Shown here: in pieces, positions 1-13,127 of the stretch | Numbering within the stretch: position 1 is the first letter of the stretch | Layout of the letters: every line of letters begins with the position of its first letter | Assembly: GCF_002234675.1 (NCBI RefSeq) | Contig: NC_019859.2 | Span: 30,140,434 to 30,204,433, forward strand | Reading direction: 5' to 3' | DNA from: Oryzias latipes | Lineage: Eukaryota; Chordata; Actinopteri; Beloniformes; Adrianichthyidae | DNA length: 64,000 nucleotides | The notes under the pieces: generated by a model | Databases searched by the model: none | The model's input: only the letters and a program-made list of their open reading frames with translations | What the model was told of the DNA's origin: nothing | Program-made: the position numbers and the translations under genes

Positions 1-146
1 GTAAGAGAATATATGTATGCGAAAGAGAGTATATATGACTGTGAGAGCAAGAATGTATGACTGTGAGAGAGAGAATATATGGATGCGTAAGAGAATATAT
101 GTATGCGAAAGAGAGTATATATGACTGTGAGAGCAAGAATGTATGA
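1..146. repeat. Tandem repeat, 86-bp unit, cut by the window edge
   Basis: The sequence from position 1 recurs from position 87 almost unchanged. The unit itself is made of shorter related blocks (GAGAATATATG, GACTGTGAGAG). The left end is outside the window. Nothing recognisable follows to about 540. Confidence 0.8.
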
Positions 147-544
147 ATGTGAATGGTTCAGAATAAATAATGTCTTATACGGCCCCTCATAGTCTGCTGC
201 ATTATAACGTTAAGTCATAAAAACCAGAATCAATAACGTGTTGTCTCAACTTTGAAGCGTGCGCCCGCTGTGGAATTTTTTTTTTTTACAAGTGAGTCAA
301 TGCAGTTCTTTAGAAATTTTTAAATTGAAAGCTAAGAAATGTAGGGATTTAGGTACATTAAAAGTAAAAGGTTTCTGGTTTATAGGGATAGCTGGCAGAT
401 GACAGCTGAGGGGAGGCAAGGCTCAAAAATCTGATTTCAAAGAGAGACTTTTCTAACCTGAGAGGTCCCAATGGAAGTTGATGCCAAGGCATAGAATGTT
501 TAGCTCAAATACTTTTTACTTTTTGTTCTAAAAATTATATAGTT

Positions 545-715
545 TTGTTACCATTATGCTATATCGACCATACCAAAGCCAGCACTACGTTAGAGCGACC
601 ACATCATAGTTAACATTATGCTACAGCGACCACGACAAAGTTAGCATAGTGCTACAAAAAACACATCAGAGTTAGCATTATTCTACATTAACAACGTCAT
701 AGGTAGCATAATGCT
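545..715. repeat. Minisatellite with TAGCATTATGCTA core (copy 1)
   Basis: Four to five diverged units of about 34-38 bp, each with a near-palindromic TAGCATTATGCTA core followed by CAGCGACCAC-like spacer sequence. The same family recurs at 6,486-6,625. Confidence 0.7.
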
Positions 716-3700
716 GTGTTACCTACAGTTACAACAAAACTCTCTATACTGCCATCCAGTGTGTGATTGTGTAATTGAAGCATGCTGGATCAAATTTCTC
801 TTTTTTCAAATACTTTGTTTTTCATTCAGAAAAAGACATTATTCAGGGCTGCTATTTTGGAGAAATCTCATATTCATAAAGGGTAAATGGTCAAACTGCA
901 AACCTAATTTTGAACACTTTAATTATGAATTGATGCAATGTGGTAATTCAAACAAATGAAAACACAAAAAATCTATTTCAACAAATCTAGTTTTTTGGAA
1001 AAGGTAGATTTTTTGTAAATATGCTGTGGCTCGTTGTTACATTTTTTGGGTTATGTGCTGCTTCTGTACTCTGGGTGTACGTATAGTCTCTATTTTATCT
1101 CTGTTTCCCCTTATGGCATTCACATTCTTGTTGTATTTGTCGTTTATAAATAAAGTTTACAAAAATTAAATTTTCATCCAATAGGGTTGTAATGAAATCT
1201 TTCCATTTTTAGACATCACTGGTGACCGATGACTGAACTATTCTACTATCAAAGTAGAGGTGGAGCGCTTCTCAACCAAAGCTACATTTGCTAAATTCTT
1301 TGCTGTTGCTGTTTTGGTTTGCTCGTTTGACTCTTCATGAACTGATCCTTTCAATAGGTGGATTAGTGTACCCTTGCAGCAGAGTCCATTCATGGATATG
1401 TTCTACTGTGACTTCACCTGTGTGTTGGTGCTATTAGCAGGAAGCAGTTTTTCTGTGGCGTTTAAAGGTTTCGCCTTGCAATGGTGGCGCATGCAGATGG
1501 GAGGACTGACCTGCTGCGACCTTGGCAGAGCGCTTTGCCAGAGGATGGTAGCGACCTCGGGATGAGCACAATGTGCTGCAATGCAGTAGCGCAGTTCAGG
1601 CAGCTGCATGCTCTCACCCACACTCTCTGGCACACACTCGCATAAGCTGGAGCATTGTTCCATGAACATGCACGGATGCGCACAAATCAATGCAACCACA
1701 CACTCTGTGTCTTCCTGGATAGGCAGGCAGGGGAGTGTCCTGCCTACACTGCAGCTGTGTAGTAACACACCGCGCTTACAGGAGTGTCCTGAACAACACA
1801 CACCCACTGATATAAAGACACATCCCTACCTATGGGAAATGAGTCTTAAAGAAACATAAAGCACGAGAGTAATTAAATCAAGAAAAATGTTAAATGAAGT
1901 GCGATGCTGCACAATTATAATGTCTGCCTGGTTTTTCCTTTCACTTGGTGTTATTTAATGTATCACATGTGAAATGCTTCTGTTTTATTCCCAGCAGGGC
2001 GTCCCAGCAGGAGGACAACGTAGCACCGTGGTGCCACAATCTGGGGGCTTAGACACCTGCGGATACTTGCGAGCAACCATGACTCAGCAAACTCATCTAA
2101 ACAGATCACTGTCCAATTGTTTCCACTTTAAACACCATAAAATGAAAGGGCTGCCATGACTTCTTTTCTGGGCAGCCCCTGCATCTTCATTGTTAATATT
2201 TAAGAATGAGTCAAGAGATATCTAACGTTTTAAGTGACGCAGACATAAAAAAGCACACTTGAGTGAAACAGCCAGCAGCAATTTTCTTTCATCTTTGTTC
2301 GCCTTGTTGTGACCTTATTTGTACCCGTCTCATACTCACATCATACTCTCATTATTGTGTCAAATCTGCAGCAAATAAGCTTGACATGTTACTGGCGTCT
2401 CACAGGATGCGTGGAGCATAAGAAAGGGTTGAAATGTCTGCTGTCATTTTCTCCAACAAAATCCCCAAAACAGGCTTGTACACGCCGGCACCGTCAGTCT
2501 TCAGTAGATGCTCCAGGATGCTGGAGGATGTGATGGGAGCTGAGGGACTTTCTCTGACAACCGCTTCCTTCCGCTACAAAGTTCCTTTTAACAGGAACAA
2601 GCTCTTTTCTCCTTATTGATTATGTAGTTAGAAAATCTTCTTTTCTTAGTACCTTAAAGATGATCATGAAACAGATGAGGATGGGCTTCAGACAAGATGA
2701 GCATCTCTGTGTGTGCACAGGTCACATGAAGAAGCAATGCACTTTTTTGATAAAGAGGTCTGTTTAATATTTGATATATCATATGCATATAACAGGTTTT
2801 ATATTGGTAAGTCAAAAATAATAATATTATATTCGTATACATAGATATATAGAAAACTAATCCAATAATCTACTTCTTACTTGGACTTTACTTCCTTGTA
2901 AAAAAGAATATGGAGAACTGCATCACCTTCTCCCCAGCTTCAGTATAGGCGCTTTAAGGGAGCAAACAAGATAATACAAAATAAAATTACACCTGAACAT
3001 GGCATCTCATAGAACAAGAACATCTGTCAGCAGCTAGTAATGTTGACCATCTTGGTTTAAGACACAGGAAGAGGTTTTTCTTTGCAAGTATATCTTTGAG
3101 AATGTTTTCAATAGAAATGGCAGAAACGGTATTTCAGTTTTTTGGGAGGAAGGACGATGGTGGTCAACTGGATTTTAGGACTGAGAAACAGAACAGTAGA
3201 TTACACCAGTCCCAACACATTTTGGAGACATTGACTCGGCTGAAGATGAAGAGGACAGGAGGAAGAACAGGCGCGTGGGGAAATAATTCATGTTCGGAGA
3301 GTCAGTGTGCTTCTTTACCAGAGGTCTACTTTTGTAAACAGAGCAGCACGAACAGTGTCATGTCTTCTTTAGCTCCTCCTCCAGATCCAGCTTCATTCCC
3401 CGTCTCCTTAGGGTCTCCTTATGAGGAGTGAGGGCCACTGTTGGCAGGGAGACCCGTTCACTCGGATCCATCAAGCCATTTCATGAGTTTTACAAATGGC
3501 ATTGCTATCGTCCCCACCCTCATGGAGAAATAAAAACATGGAGGCAGGTTGCTTGAAGGAATATGAACATGGATGAGGTCAGGAACTACAGAGCGTCTGG
3601 ATCCTCGGCGGTTGCCTTCCTGGGGCCTCGCAGTCTGTGGAAGCCAGAGACGCAGGAGGGCTGCTTTACTGTTGCCCCTCTTTCTTTTGAGAAGCACTGC

Positions 3701-4368
3701 GGGGCAAGTTGTCAAGAGGAGGCATCAAAACTGTATAGAACAAGGAAAGAAAGAAAGTCACTTCAGATTGACACCAAAGGACATGACTGGTTCTGAACTG
3801 ATCCAGTCAACCTGAATTAAACAAGAAATGATGGAAATGTTCAATGAAATGTAAAGATAAGCAGAAAGCCCCTTTTGTTATCTCACACTTTATAACAGAA
3901 CACCACAGTTCAGTCATGCCGGGGATTAGAGGGCACATCCACATTGCACACATTCACACACCAGTGTTATCTTTTTATAGTCTGCCTCATTTGGCAAGTG
4001 TGAAAGCTGATCTGGATTCTGGGATCAAACATGTGAACCGAATCTGCCTGAGAAGATGAATCTTGGTTCACTTGTGATCACTTCAACGTGATTACAGACA
4101 AACTTTCCATGGACGAAAAGACGGAAACCAACCTAAGGAAGGACATGAAAAAAACACAGCCGGGATCTGAACATGTCTGAAATATATGGTGGCTAAATAT
4201 GGTATGAGAACAAGGCAGATACATGAAAATCTAAGCACAAATTTCTTTCTTTTTTTTATGGCTGTCTGCTTCAGTCTTTGGTTCTTTGTGTACAAATCCT
4301 GAGTTTGTTATCACTCTTCACGGTGTATATTTTCTTTGGCTCCCAAGAAACTAATCAAGAATCCATGC
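716..4368. other. No recognised feature (ccdc85a intron interior)
   Basis: Unique-looking, moderately AT-rich DNA with scattered short ORFs of the length expected by chance. I see no exon, RNA gene or full transposon. Confidence 0.5.
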
Positions 4369-4374
4369 TACATG

Positions 4375-5871
4375 TACGGTGGCCAACAGGGCTCACACTA
4401 CGTACAAAAGAAAAAACGCAACGGCATTACCCGAAGCACAATGAAATTACCCGCAACACAACGACATAACCGCAGCAACAGCATTAACTTCAGCACAACG
4501 GAAATGAGGACAATTCAATTTCAAACTATTTGGCACTCCTGAGAGCTACGTGATATTTGGACCAGATTAGAGTGTTTTCTTACTAGATAACGTAATTTCT
4601 TACAAATATAGGTTTGTCTAAAGATATAAATTTACCCAGCTCCACATAGTGACATCTGCTTCTAATGCTCTTTGTCTTTTTTTTTTAAATTACGACTTTT
4701 AAGTCGTAAACTTACGAGAAAAAAAGTCGTAAATTTACAAGTTTTTGTCTAATACATGTACGACTTAAAATCTCGTAAATTTAGAAGAAAAAGTCATAGA
4801 TTAAAAAAAACACCAAAGTTTTCCGTTTATCTGACTCAAGCAAGAAGATGAAATATGCGGAGCCTTTTGTGAAGCTTTATTTCCGGATAGGTTTAAAAAA
4901 CAAACAGATTCAGAACCTTTTGGCGACTCAAAATTAGATTATTTTCACTGGAGCCGGCTTTCCGGGGTTTAGTGTCGCTAAAGCGGAGTTTCATCTGTAT
5001 AAAAAGTAGCTCAGAGACACGTTTGGGTGTAGAGGACCGCTGCAGCCTTTATTTTCCTTTTCATTCACACACCCTGAAGTTCATTTGTCACCTTATGTCA
5101 TGAACCTGTTATCCGAACACCAATGCGGAAGTAAACAGTGTTGCATACGCCCCCTCCTCCAGATGAAACGTCCCGTTTCAACATAAAACAATAAAGATTA
5201 ATGAAAATGGTCTGTTGTATTAGCATTAGAACGTTGACAATCCCAAAAAGTGCTCCTCCTCAGACGGAAGCGTCACACAGACATAGAGATCTTGTCTTTA
5301 ATGGAGGAAGAAAGGATTCAAGTGGACAGCCGCAGGGATACCGACGCCGTCGGCGAAAGCTTCATCGGGCTGCAGAGATCCTGCAAACCACCCATCAATA
5401 AATAAAACATTAATAAATCGTAAATCAAACAAATGAGCTTCAAAACATTTGGAACGTCATCAATAAACATTCAGCTCACCTGTTCAACTAAGTTTAGTCA
5501 GTCTGCTCTACTGCTGCGCGGCGTTCACTTGCTGCTGCATTGAATGCTTACCTCCACTTTAATCTCATAAAATTCCATTTTTTTTCCGTACACTTGCTTA
5601 CGGAAGAGGATAAGGGCCATGGAGAAAGAAAAAAAAGGGCATAGAAAATTCTCACTTTTTTCTCAGAATTCGAAAACTCCATCGCACCGAATAGTTTGAA
5701 ACTTAATTATTTTTTTCCCACTGGTAGGAAAAAAAAGTAATCATTTCCGTTGTACTGAGATTAATGCTTTTGCTGCGGTTATGTAGTTGTGTTGCAGGTA
5801 ATTTTGTGTTCTCGGATAATGCCGTTGCGTATTTTCTTTTGTATGTAGTGTGAGCCACGTCGGCCACTGTA
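4375..5871. mobile_element. 1.5-kb DNA transposon derivative with ~165-bp terminal inverted repeats
   Basis: The two ends are long inverted repeats (TACGGTGGCCAACAGGGCTC at the left, its diverged complement ending GGCCACTGTA at the right), matching over roughly 165 bp. They are flanked by TACATG at 4,369-4,374 and again at 5,872-5,877, a probable 6-bp target duplication. The inside is AT-rich with palindromic TTTACGA/TCGTAAA motifs (4,690-4,800) and has no transposase-like ORF, so it is non-autonomous. Confidence 0.75.
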
Positions 5872-6222
5872 TACATGGCCCTAAACCAAAACTGAAAATC
5901 AGACGTACTTACACCAGGCAATCCGTACCATATAGGAGTACATTTGGCCCTCACAGTCTGTTTTTTTTGGCCATTGTGATTGCTTTGTTCAGTTCTCAAG
6001 CAGGATTAGGCAAACTGTGACAAGAGGTAGTCCAAAACATGATTCAATGGATTGTGGTGTGGTACGGACCAGTGTGACTGTTGAGCGTGTCAGACCGAAA
6101 AGCTACGATGTCAATTACCGGATGCCTTGTCACGTGTCAGTTGATCAAATACGTTATTAGCACTAACCAATCCGTAAACAACACTGTTTAACAAATCCCA
6201 CCTTAGTCACAGTTGCCCTTGA

Positions 6223-6470
6223 GGCTATATACCGGCTGTCTGAGATGGAATACTGGGCAAACCTGTACAGGGCATGCAGGACTCCCCGTGCATGCATGGC
6301 TTTTCTCAAGGCAGTTTGGCTTCCTCCCAGAGTCCAAAAGCATGCTTCATAGGTTCATTTGTTACTCTAAACTGTCACTAGGTGAGACTGTGAGTGTGTA
6401 TGGGTGCCCAACAATAGCCAGGTTGGACTCCGGCAGCACCATGACCGCAAAAGATTGTTACAGAAATCTT
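6223..6470 (-). repeat. Degraded interspersed repeat (reverse orientation)
   Basis: Resembles the very common fish repeat whose forward form reads from a GGTTGCTGGAGCC block to header-like sequence with TTAGAGTAACAAATGAACC. Here it is inverted and decayed. Forward relatives occur at 30,884-31,030 and 55,562-55,750. I do not assign it to a named LINE or SINE family. Confidence 0.5.
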
Positions 6471-6485
6471 GTAATCAATTTTCAC

Positions 6486-6625
6486 AAAACAGCGACCACA
6501 TCTTAGTTAGCATTTTGCTACAGGGACAATGCCATAGTTAGCATTATGCTACAGCGACCACGTCATAGTTAGCATTATGCTACAGCAACTATATCACAGT
6601 TAGCATTGTGCTACAGTGACCACTG
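6486..6625. repeat. Minisatellite with TAGCATTATGCTA core (copy 2)
   Basis: Four units of about 34-35 bp (GTTAGCATTATGCTACAGCG type), clearly the same family as at 545-715. The two central units are nearly identical. Confidence 0.75.
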
Positions 6626-7266
6626 CTTGGTTGGTATGTTGAGTTTCGTTTGAAAGGCTTAAGAAAAGCATCATCTGGGCCCTTCAAGTTTACAAACTTA
6701 AGAAGCCGAATGCGCGACTCTCACCGGAAGTAAATAACAGTAAAGTACCAGTGACGATTCTTATTTTCAAAGTAAAGCTATTGAATGCAAACTCCATGCA
6801 TGCCGCATTTGTGTGAAGTCTGTAAGGAGCCATTACTTGCACCTTACTAATGACTGGAGTGTAGTGTAGGGGCACTGTGTGCCAGCATCACCTGTTGGTC
6901 ATAAGTGGGTGCAACTTCTATTTGACGTTCAACACTTCATGATGCATTTTCCACACGCAAGTCAATCAAATGTTACACTTTGGCAGAAAATATGCATTTT
7001 TCTTCATGCGGATGTGCTCTGACGCATTGAAGTTTACATTTAAGTAATGAGTTATTGTTTTAGCGTGACCTCTTTTAAGGTTAAGGTAATAAAAACAATG
7101 TGTTTATGTCTTTCCGAGCGATAGCAGCACAGCACTAACTTAGCTGATCCGCGAATATTGATGAAGTCATCGAGTGAGATTAACGTCCGGATTTTAAGAC
7201 ACTATTTTTCCATAACTCTCTATTTGGAGGGCTAAAAGTGGGGGTAGGGAGAAGCCGTAGGGCAGG

Positions 7267-7852
<586 letters not shown>

Positions 7853-10397
7853 TAGGGGTAGGAGATGAATTCAGGCCTTAATCTCTTCCCTTGATATGGC
7901 CATACAAGCCTCAATGGCACTAAAGAGGTTGAATAAAAACCAAGAGAAATGAAAATACTACTTTTTAACTTTCGGTGGTCTCCTTTAGGCCTGAATAATA
8001 ATAAAGTGAGGTAAATAGATTATGGAAAAAAAGGGGAAAAAAAGTTTTATATATAAAAAAATGCAAATACATATAAAAATTGTTCATAAATATATTTTAT
8101 TTTCACTTTTAAAAAATAAATATTTTAGTTGCATGTTTTTGTAGATGTATTTTTCCCTTGTTTCTTTGTCCTGCAATTCAGCACTTTGAAACTATTATTC
8201 ATGAAAATAGCTCATCTTTGTTTGTGCATATATATTCTTTAGAAAGAAAAAAAGCAAAAAACTGTATTAGCAAAATTGAAATATTCAGAAATGACATTCC
8301 ATAAAATAAAAACAATGAAAATAGATTATAGAAAATAAACAACTACATCTCTGATTTTGACACCAACTCACTCTTTCTGTCCTTCTATTATGTAATCTCT
8401 GTCTATATTTGTACCATGACCTATGCTGTGTCATTATGATTTTAAAATCATGACATGACAAATGTGCTAAACGTCTGGATAAATGCCTGATAGGCAGTAC
8501 ATGGTTTTGTGTGTCATCCCCTCCAGCTGCAGGAGCTGCCTGGGTCTGCATGGTTAGCACGTCCTTTTTACCTCTGATCTTGTAAAATCCATGAAAGAGA
8601 GAGTAGAGAATGTTTCTAAAGGTTACAATGGAATTACATGTGGTTTCACAGCCTCAGGAGCTATGTTTTTTTTTTCATGTCATCAAATATTAAAACACTT
8701 CCATCTCAGACCAGATAGAAGGTTCAGAGGGACGGCAGAGGGTCACCTCTAGCTCTGTGGTCCCACCTGACTCGCGCTACGCTCACAAAAGCGTCACTCA
8801 ACATCCCCCTCTCAATATCCTGGCGTTCATCCCCTGCTGGTCGGGAAAGGGTAAGAATTGCTTTGTTATCGACAGATTCCACGGTTTCATGTAAATCCCT
8901 CCAATCCAACAAAGGGTAAGAAGGTTTGAAGACTTCTGAGGCCCACTCAGCGGTTGAGCAGAATAATGGGAACTAATTACAGGATTATGGTCCCCTGTGC
9001 AAAGAACTGACAATGACTGTTCTTCTTTTAGAGTTTGGAGGGAAAAAAACAAGGTGGGGAGGGGTTCTTACCTGTCCCATAGCTTGACATTTCTACAGTT
9101 GTTGGTGCAGCAGCTGGCTGATATCAAGGCTGTTTAAAAAGAGAGTAGTGGGAGACACAGAGGAAGAAAGACTTTAATGTGGTGGCTTTGACAGGCGCAG
9201 AGAATCTCATTAATGAAAATTTTAGAACCGGCGTCTATCTGTGAAGACAGAGAACTCATATACAAACATTTGGATTGACGAGCTGCTGGGACAGCCAGCG
9301 CTAATGTGTGTCAGACATGGAACTGAGGAGGCAAAACAAACACTGGAAGACAGAGTCTGACATTTAGAAATAATCCCGCTTCTCATGATGGGAAGACAAG
9401 GAGGTGCTTTTGGTTTCCAAGCGTGAGACCGTCTCCAGATATTTGTGTAAGCCGCACAAAAGGAGGATGAGCTGACGTCGTGTGATCACTTCCAACAGAA
9501 ACTGAGTCACGGTGGAGCTGCGTGCCCAAACGGAGAGGAATTTCCAATATCTCCTATTGCATGAAAAGGCTCTGAACTTCTGATATATCCTGGAAATTCT
9601 AAAAAAGTGAGAGAAAATGACTTCCAGTGCAGTTATGATGAATGATCGGTCTTGTTTTAAACCCATAAGACTGTAAAAAATAAAAATAAACGCCAAAAAA
9701 CAAAAAAAACAACCTTCTGAGGCTCCAGAAATAACAAGGATGCAAGTGTGAACGCTTGCAGTGATGACCAGCAAAGATGCAGGTAGAGACGCCCGCAGGT
9801 TTTTATACAATCATAAGCAGTCGGACATGAAATTCAGTTCTGACAGAAAATGGGAATGGAGACTTTAAAGGCGAAGAGACAGAAACCCACAGCTTCCATT
9901 CAAATTGTCAAAAATAAAGCTCAATTTACAAAAACTAACAAGAGGAAGGATGCAGTTTATTTTGAAGGTGGAAAAACAAATTTCCATTCTGTATGAGATA
10001 CTGGATCATTTAAAAACAATAACATGTCATTTAAATCTTGAGGCATTATAAACACAATTCTGTGAGAATTTCTAAATTCATGCCTGGGCATAGACTGAAA
10101 ATTTGAATACTGGGAACAAAAATGTCACCGTTTGGTTTACTAAACATTTCATTTCATTTAAGCAAGATATAATTTCAAAATTTCCGGTAAAATAGATGTG
10201 AAAAACTTGACTTCTTCATGTCTCAGAGGCTTAAAGGTGTGTTAAGCGGAAACATTTCTCAGGAGGATAGTGGCAGAGATGTTTCCTTGAGGTGAATTTC
10301 TCATCTTGGTTCATCTGTGCTCTGACGTTTTTTAGGTTATAGCAATCTAGCTTTTGTCAATAATTTATATTTTAAGCAGCATAAAAATAGCACAATA
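7853..10397. other. No recognised feature
   Basis: AT-rich intronic DNA with A/T runs around 8,030-8,120. Reading frames here, including a 148-codon minus-strand frame at 9,364-9,810, show no known motif and are compatible with chance. Confidence 0.5.
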
Positions 10398-10411
10398 GCA
10401 CATTCAGCTTA

Positions 10412-13113
10412 TTTTTTTATTTTTATTTTTTATTTTTATTTTTTTAACTTGTCCTGTCCAACAGCTGGGCAGACAGACGAGAGCTGAGGGCCTCTTGTGT
10501 TGGACATATTTTGCTTTAACAAGAGGGGTTATTAATCTTCTGACAAACCAAAGGTATGTCTGAATAAACCCCTTTTGTAATTGAGGCCAAACTTTATTAA
10601 TTTCAATCATGTCTGAAAATCTTTGGTGTTGGACCGGACGGAAAAGGAAAGAGGGGAAGAAGAGAGAGGGACGCTAGAGAGAGGGGGGGGTAGGGGGTGA
10701 TAATAGGAGGGGAAGGGGGATAAGACCATGAAGCAGCATACAGCAACAAGTTTACTGGTTGTTAATCATTATGGTAAGGTTCAAATGCAGTACAAAAAGG
10801 GCGGGGCCCGTCCACACACACACTCAAATGTTATAAACACACCTGCTAGCTGCAAAAATGTCCACCTGTCGACATGTACACAAAACAGATAGTGTTCACA
10901 CACGCATACTTATGCCTTAAAACCAACTAGTGTGAAACATTTCAGTCATTCAGTCATGCAAGCTATTAGTGCAAAGGTGAGCTAACACCAGTGCTCAGGT
11001 GAGGTTTTATGTTCTTCTAAAATGGATGGTGGAACGTGAAAAGAAGGAGGGAGAGTGCCCAGCCATCCCCACCCCAAGACCCCCACCGCAGCAGCAGCGG
11101 CAGCCGGAATCCCCCCAACGCCACACGGGAACCGGCAGGGAACAACCGCCGCCCGGGCGACCAAGCCCGCCACCCAGGCCAGGGCCAGCAGGGCCGCCGC
11201 AAGGCCCCCAGAGCCAGAGGCCAGGGAAGCACGGAGGGAAAGAGAGCGCCGCCCCAGCCCAACCAGGAGAGCAGCCCCCCCGCCGCGCCGGGAGAACCCA
11301 ACGCAGAGCCCCACCGGAGAAGGACGCCCACAGCCCCAAACGAGCACCCCACCACCACCCAGGAGTTCCGGGCATCCCCCCGCCCCAACCCCAGGTACGA
11401 GCCAGGACCCCCCAAGGGAGACACGCTCCGCACTCCAGGCAGCCATCCGCCCGGCCCACGGTTGGTCCAGGGAGGAGCGAGGCAGGGGGCCCGCCGCCCC
11501 CGCCCAGGAAGGGGGAACTGCGGGGAAAAAAAGAGGGCCCACAAGGGGTGTTATAAATATGGCCCGACCAGGCTCGGCCACAGTTGGAAATTTGGCGGGG
11601 CCCAGCACTCAGGAGCAAGGACCAGAACCCACCCCCCAGGGACCAGACACCCCCGGCTCAGATGTAATGTGAACTCCCCCACCGCGCGGAGAGAGCACCG
11701 CCGGGCCCAGGAAGCCGGCACCCCGGGGACACGGCCGCCGTTGCAAAGGGGCCCGCACCCCCCACCAGGGAAGAGGCAGGGGACAGATGGACCCAGGTCC
11801 CACCTTCCTTGCAAAATGTGTGTGCGTGTATGTGTGTTTGAGATGGTGTGTGTGTGCATGTGTGTGTGTTTATGTTGGGATGTATATATTGAGGGGGGAG
11901 GGGTGTGTGTACTAAGGGGGGTGCAGTTAAAATTGGCGGGTAGGGCACTAAGGGGACATCTCCTGATTACTCACAGTGACGTCCCCTCACCCTCCCCACC
12001 AAGGGGTCCTAAATGTCTAAGGTGCGGTTAAAATTGGCGGGTAGGGTGCTAGGAGGACATCCGCTGCTTGCTGGCAGTGATGTCCAAGCACCCCCCCTAC
12101 CAAGGGCCCTACATGTCTAAGGTGCAAGTAAAACCGAAAGAGGGGGGGCCCACTCCATACGGCAACCATAGGAGGGGGGCCACTGCCTAGTAAACCCCCC
12201 CCCAAGGCTCATCGCAGGCTAATCCCCCCACCCCCTCACCCTATTATGAGGTTATATGAGGAAGGGGGTAAGTTGGGGACAACTGATAGACTGTCCCCCG
12301 GTGGTCAAACAGCTGTCCCCTGCCCCCCCCCAGCAAGGGGGCCAGGCCCACCCAGCCCAGGGGCCCCACCCCCGGAGGCGCCGACACCCCAGGCCCAGCA
12401 CCACCCCCCCCACACAGAGAGAGAGGAGCCAGAAAGCGCCGGCCCCCCCCGGAGCAAGCCCAGGCCCCCACCCCCAAACGCCGGCCCTAGAAGAGCTCTG
12501 GTCAGGCCTCGACGGGACCGAGGCAGCCAACCGGCCGGGGAAACCGCCGATGGCCTCAGCGGAGACCCCGACCCGCCAACCCCCCCTGCCCCGTACCAAT
12601 AGTGGACCCCCCCCCTCCCCCAGAATGCCCCCCCACAGGTCAGGGCCGACAAGACCCCCCACCCCACCCCCCCCAAGACCCCGCAGCCGAAGCGGAGGAC
12701 ACCCAGAGCGACCGGGGGCCCCAAGAGGGTTGTCCCGTCCCGCCCCAGAGCCAGGGAAGGGCCGATCCCAGCCCCAGGCGTAGATGGGAAGCCCATCCAG
12801 CGCCGCTGGCCCCCCCCCCCGAGCAGCGCCCCCCGCCAACCCCCCCCAGCACAGGCAAAGGGACCACCCCCCCAAGCCAGGCCAGACCACCACCCCACCC
12901 CCCCACCACGCACCCCCACACCCAAGCCCAAAGGACCACGCAGCGCCCCAGCCCGCCCCACCCAGGCGCCGGACCCGATCCCCCGACCAACGGAGCCCCC
13001 AACAACCCCCGCCAGGCACCGGAGGCCCCGACCCCCACCCCGGCCCACGGCAGAAGGGCAAGGAGCAGCGACGACCAGGCCCCCCCCACCCCCTAAGTCA
13101 CGGAGTTAGCTAT
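10412..13113 (-). mobile_element. 2.7-kb C-rich retroposon with 14-bp target duplication and A-rich tail
   Basis: Flanked by perfect copies of GCACATTCAGCTTA at 10,398-10,411 and 13,114-13,127. At the left edge lies a T-rich tract with T-runs split by single A residues (10,412-10,445), the complement of an A-rich retroposon tail, so the element is on the minus strand with its 5' end at 13,113. Going from the 3' end there is a 600-bp moderately AT-rich part (10,446-11,040), then about 2 kb of extreme C-rich plus strand (G-rich transcript), containing a 101-bp tandem pair (from 11,921 and 12,022). All long ORFs are low-complexity Pro/Gly/Arg frames and no reverse transcriptase is visible. Related sequence occurs at 15,290-15,600 and 33,461-35,830. 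I do not recognise the family. Confidence 0.8.
11921..12124. repeat. 101-bp tandem duplication inside the C-rich retroposon
   Basis: Two diverged units begin GTGCAGTTAAAATTGGCGGG (11,921) and GTGCGGTTAAAATTGGCGGG (12,022). A third start (GGTGCAAGTAAAACC) follows at about 12,121. Confidence 0.8.
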
Positions 13114-13127
13114 GCACATTCAGCTTA

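Noticed and set aside
9364..9810. 148-codon minus-strand ORF with a hydrophobic stretch
   Set aside because: No family resemblance and no splice or promoter context; length is compatible with chance in AT-rich DNA.
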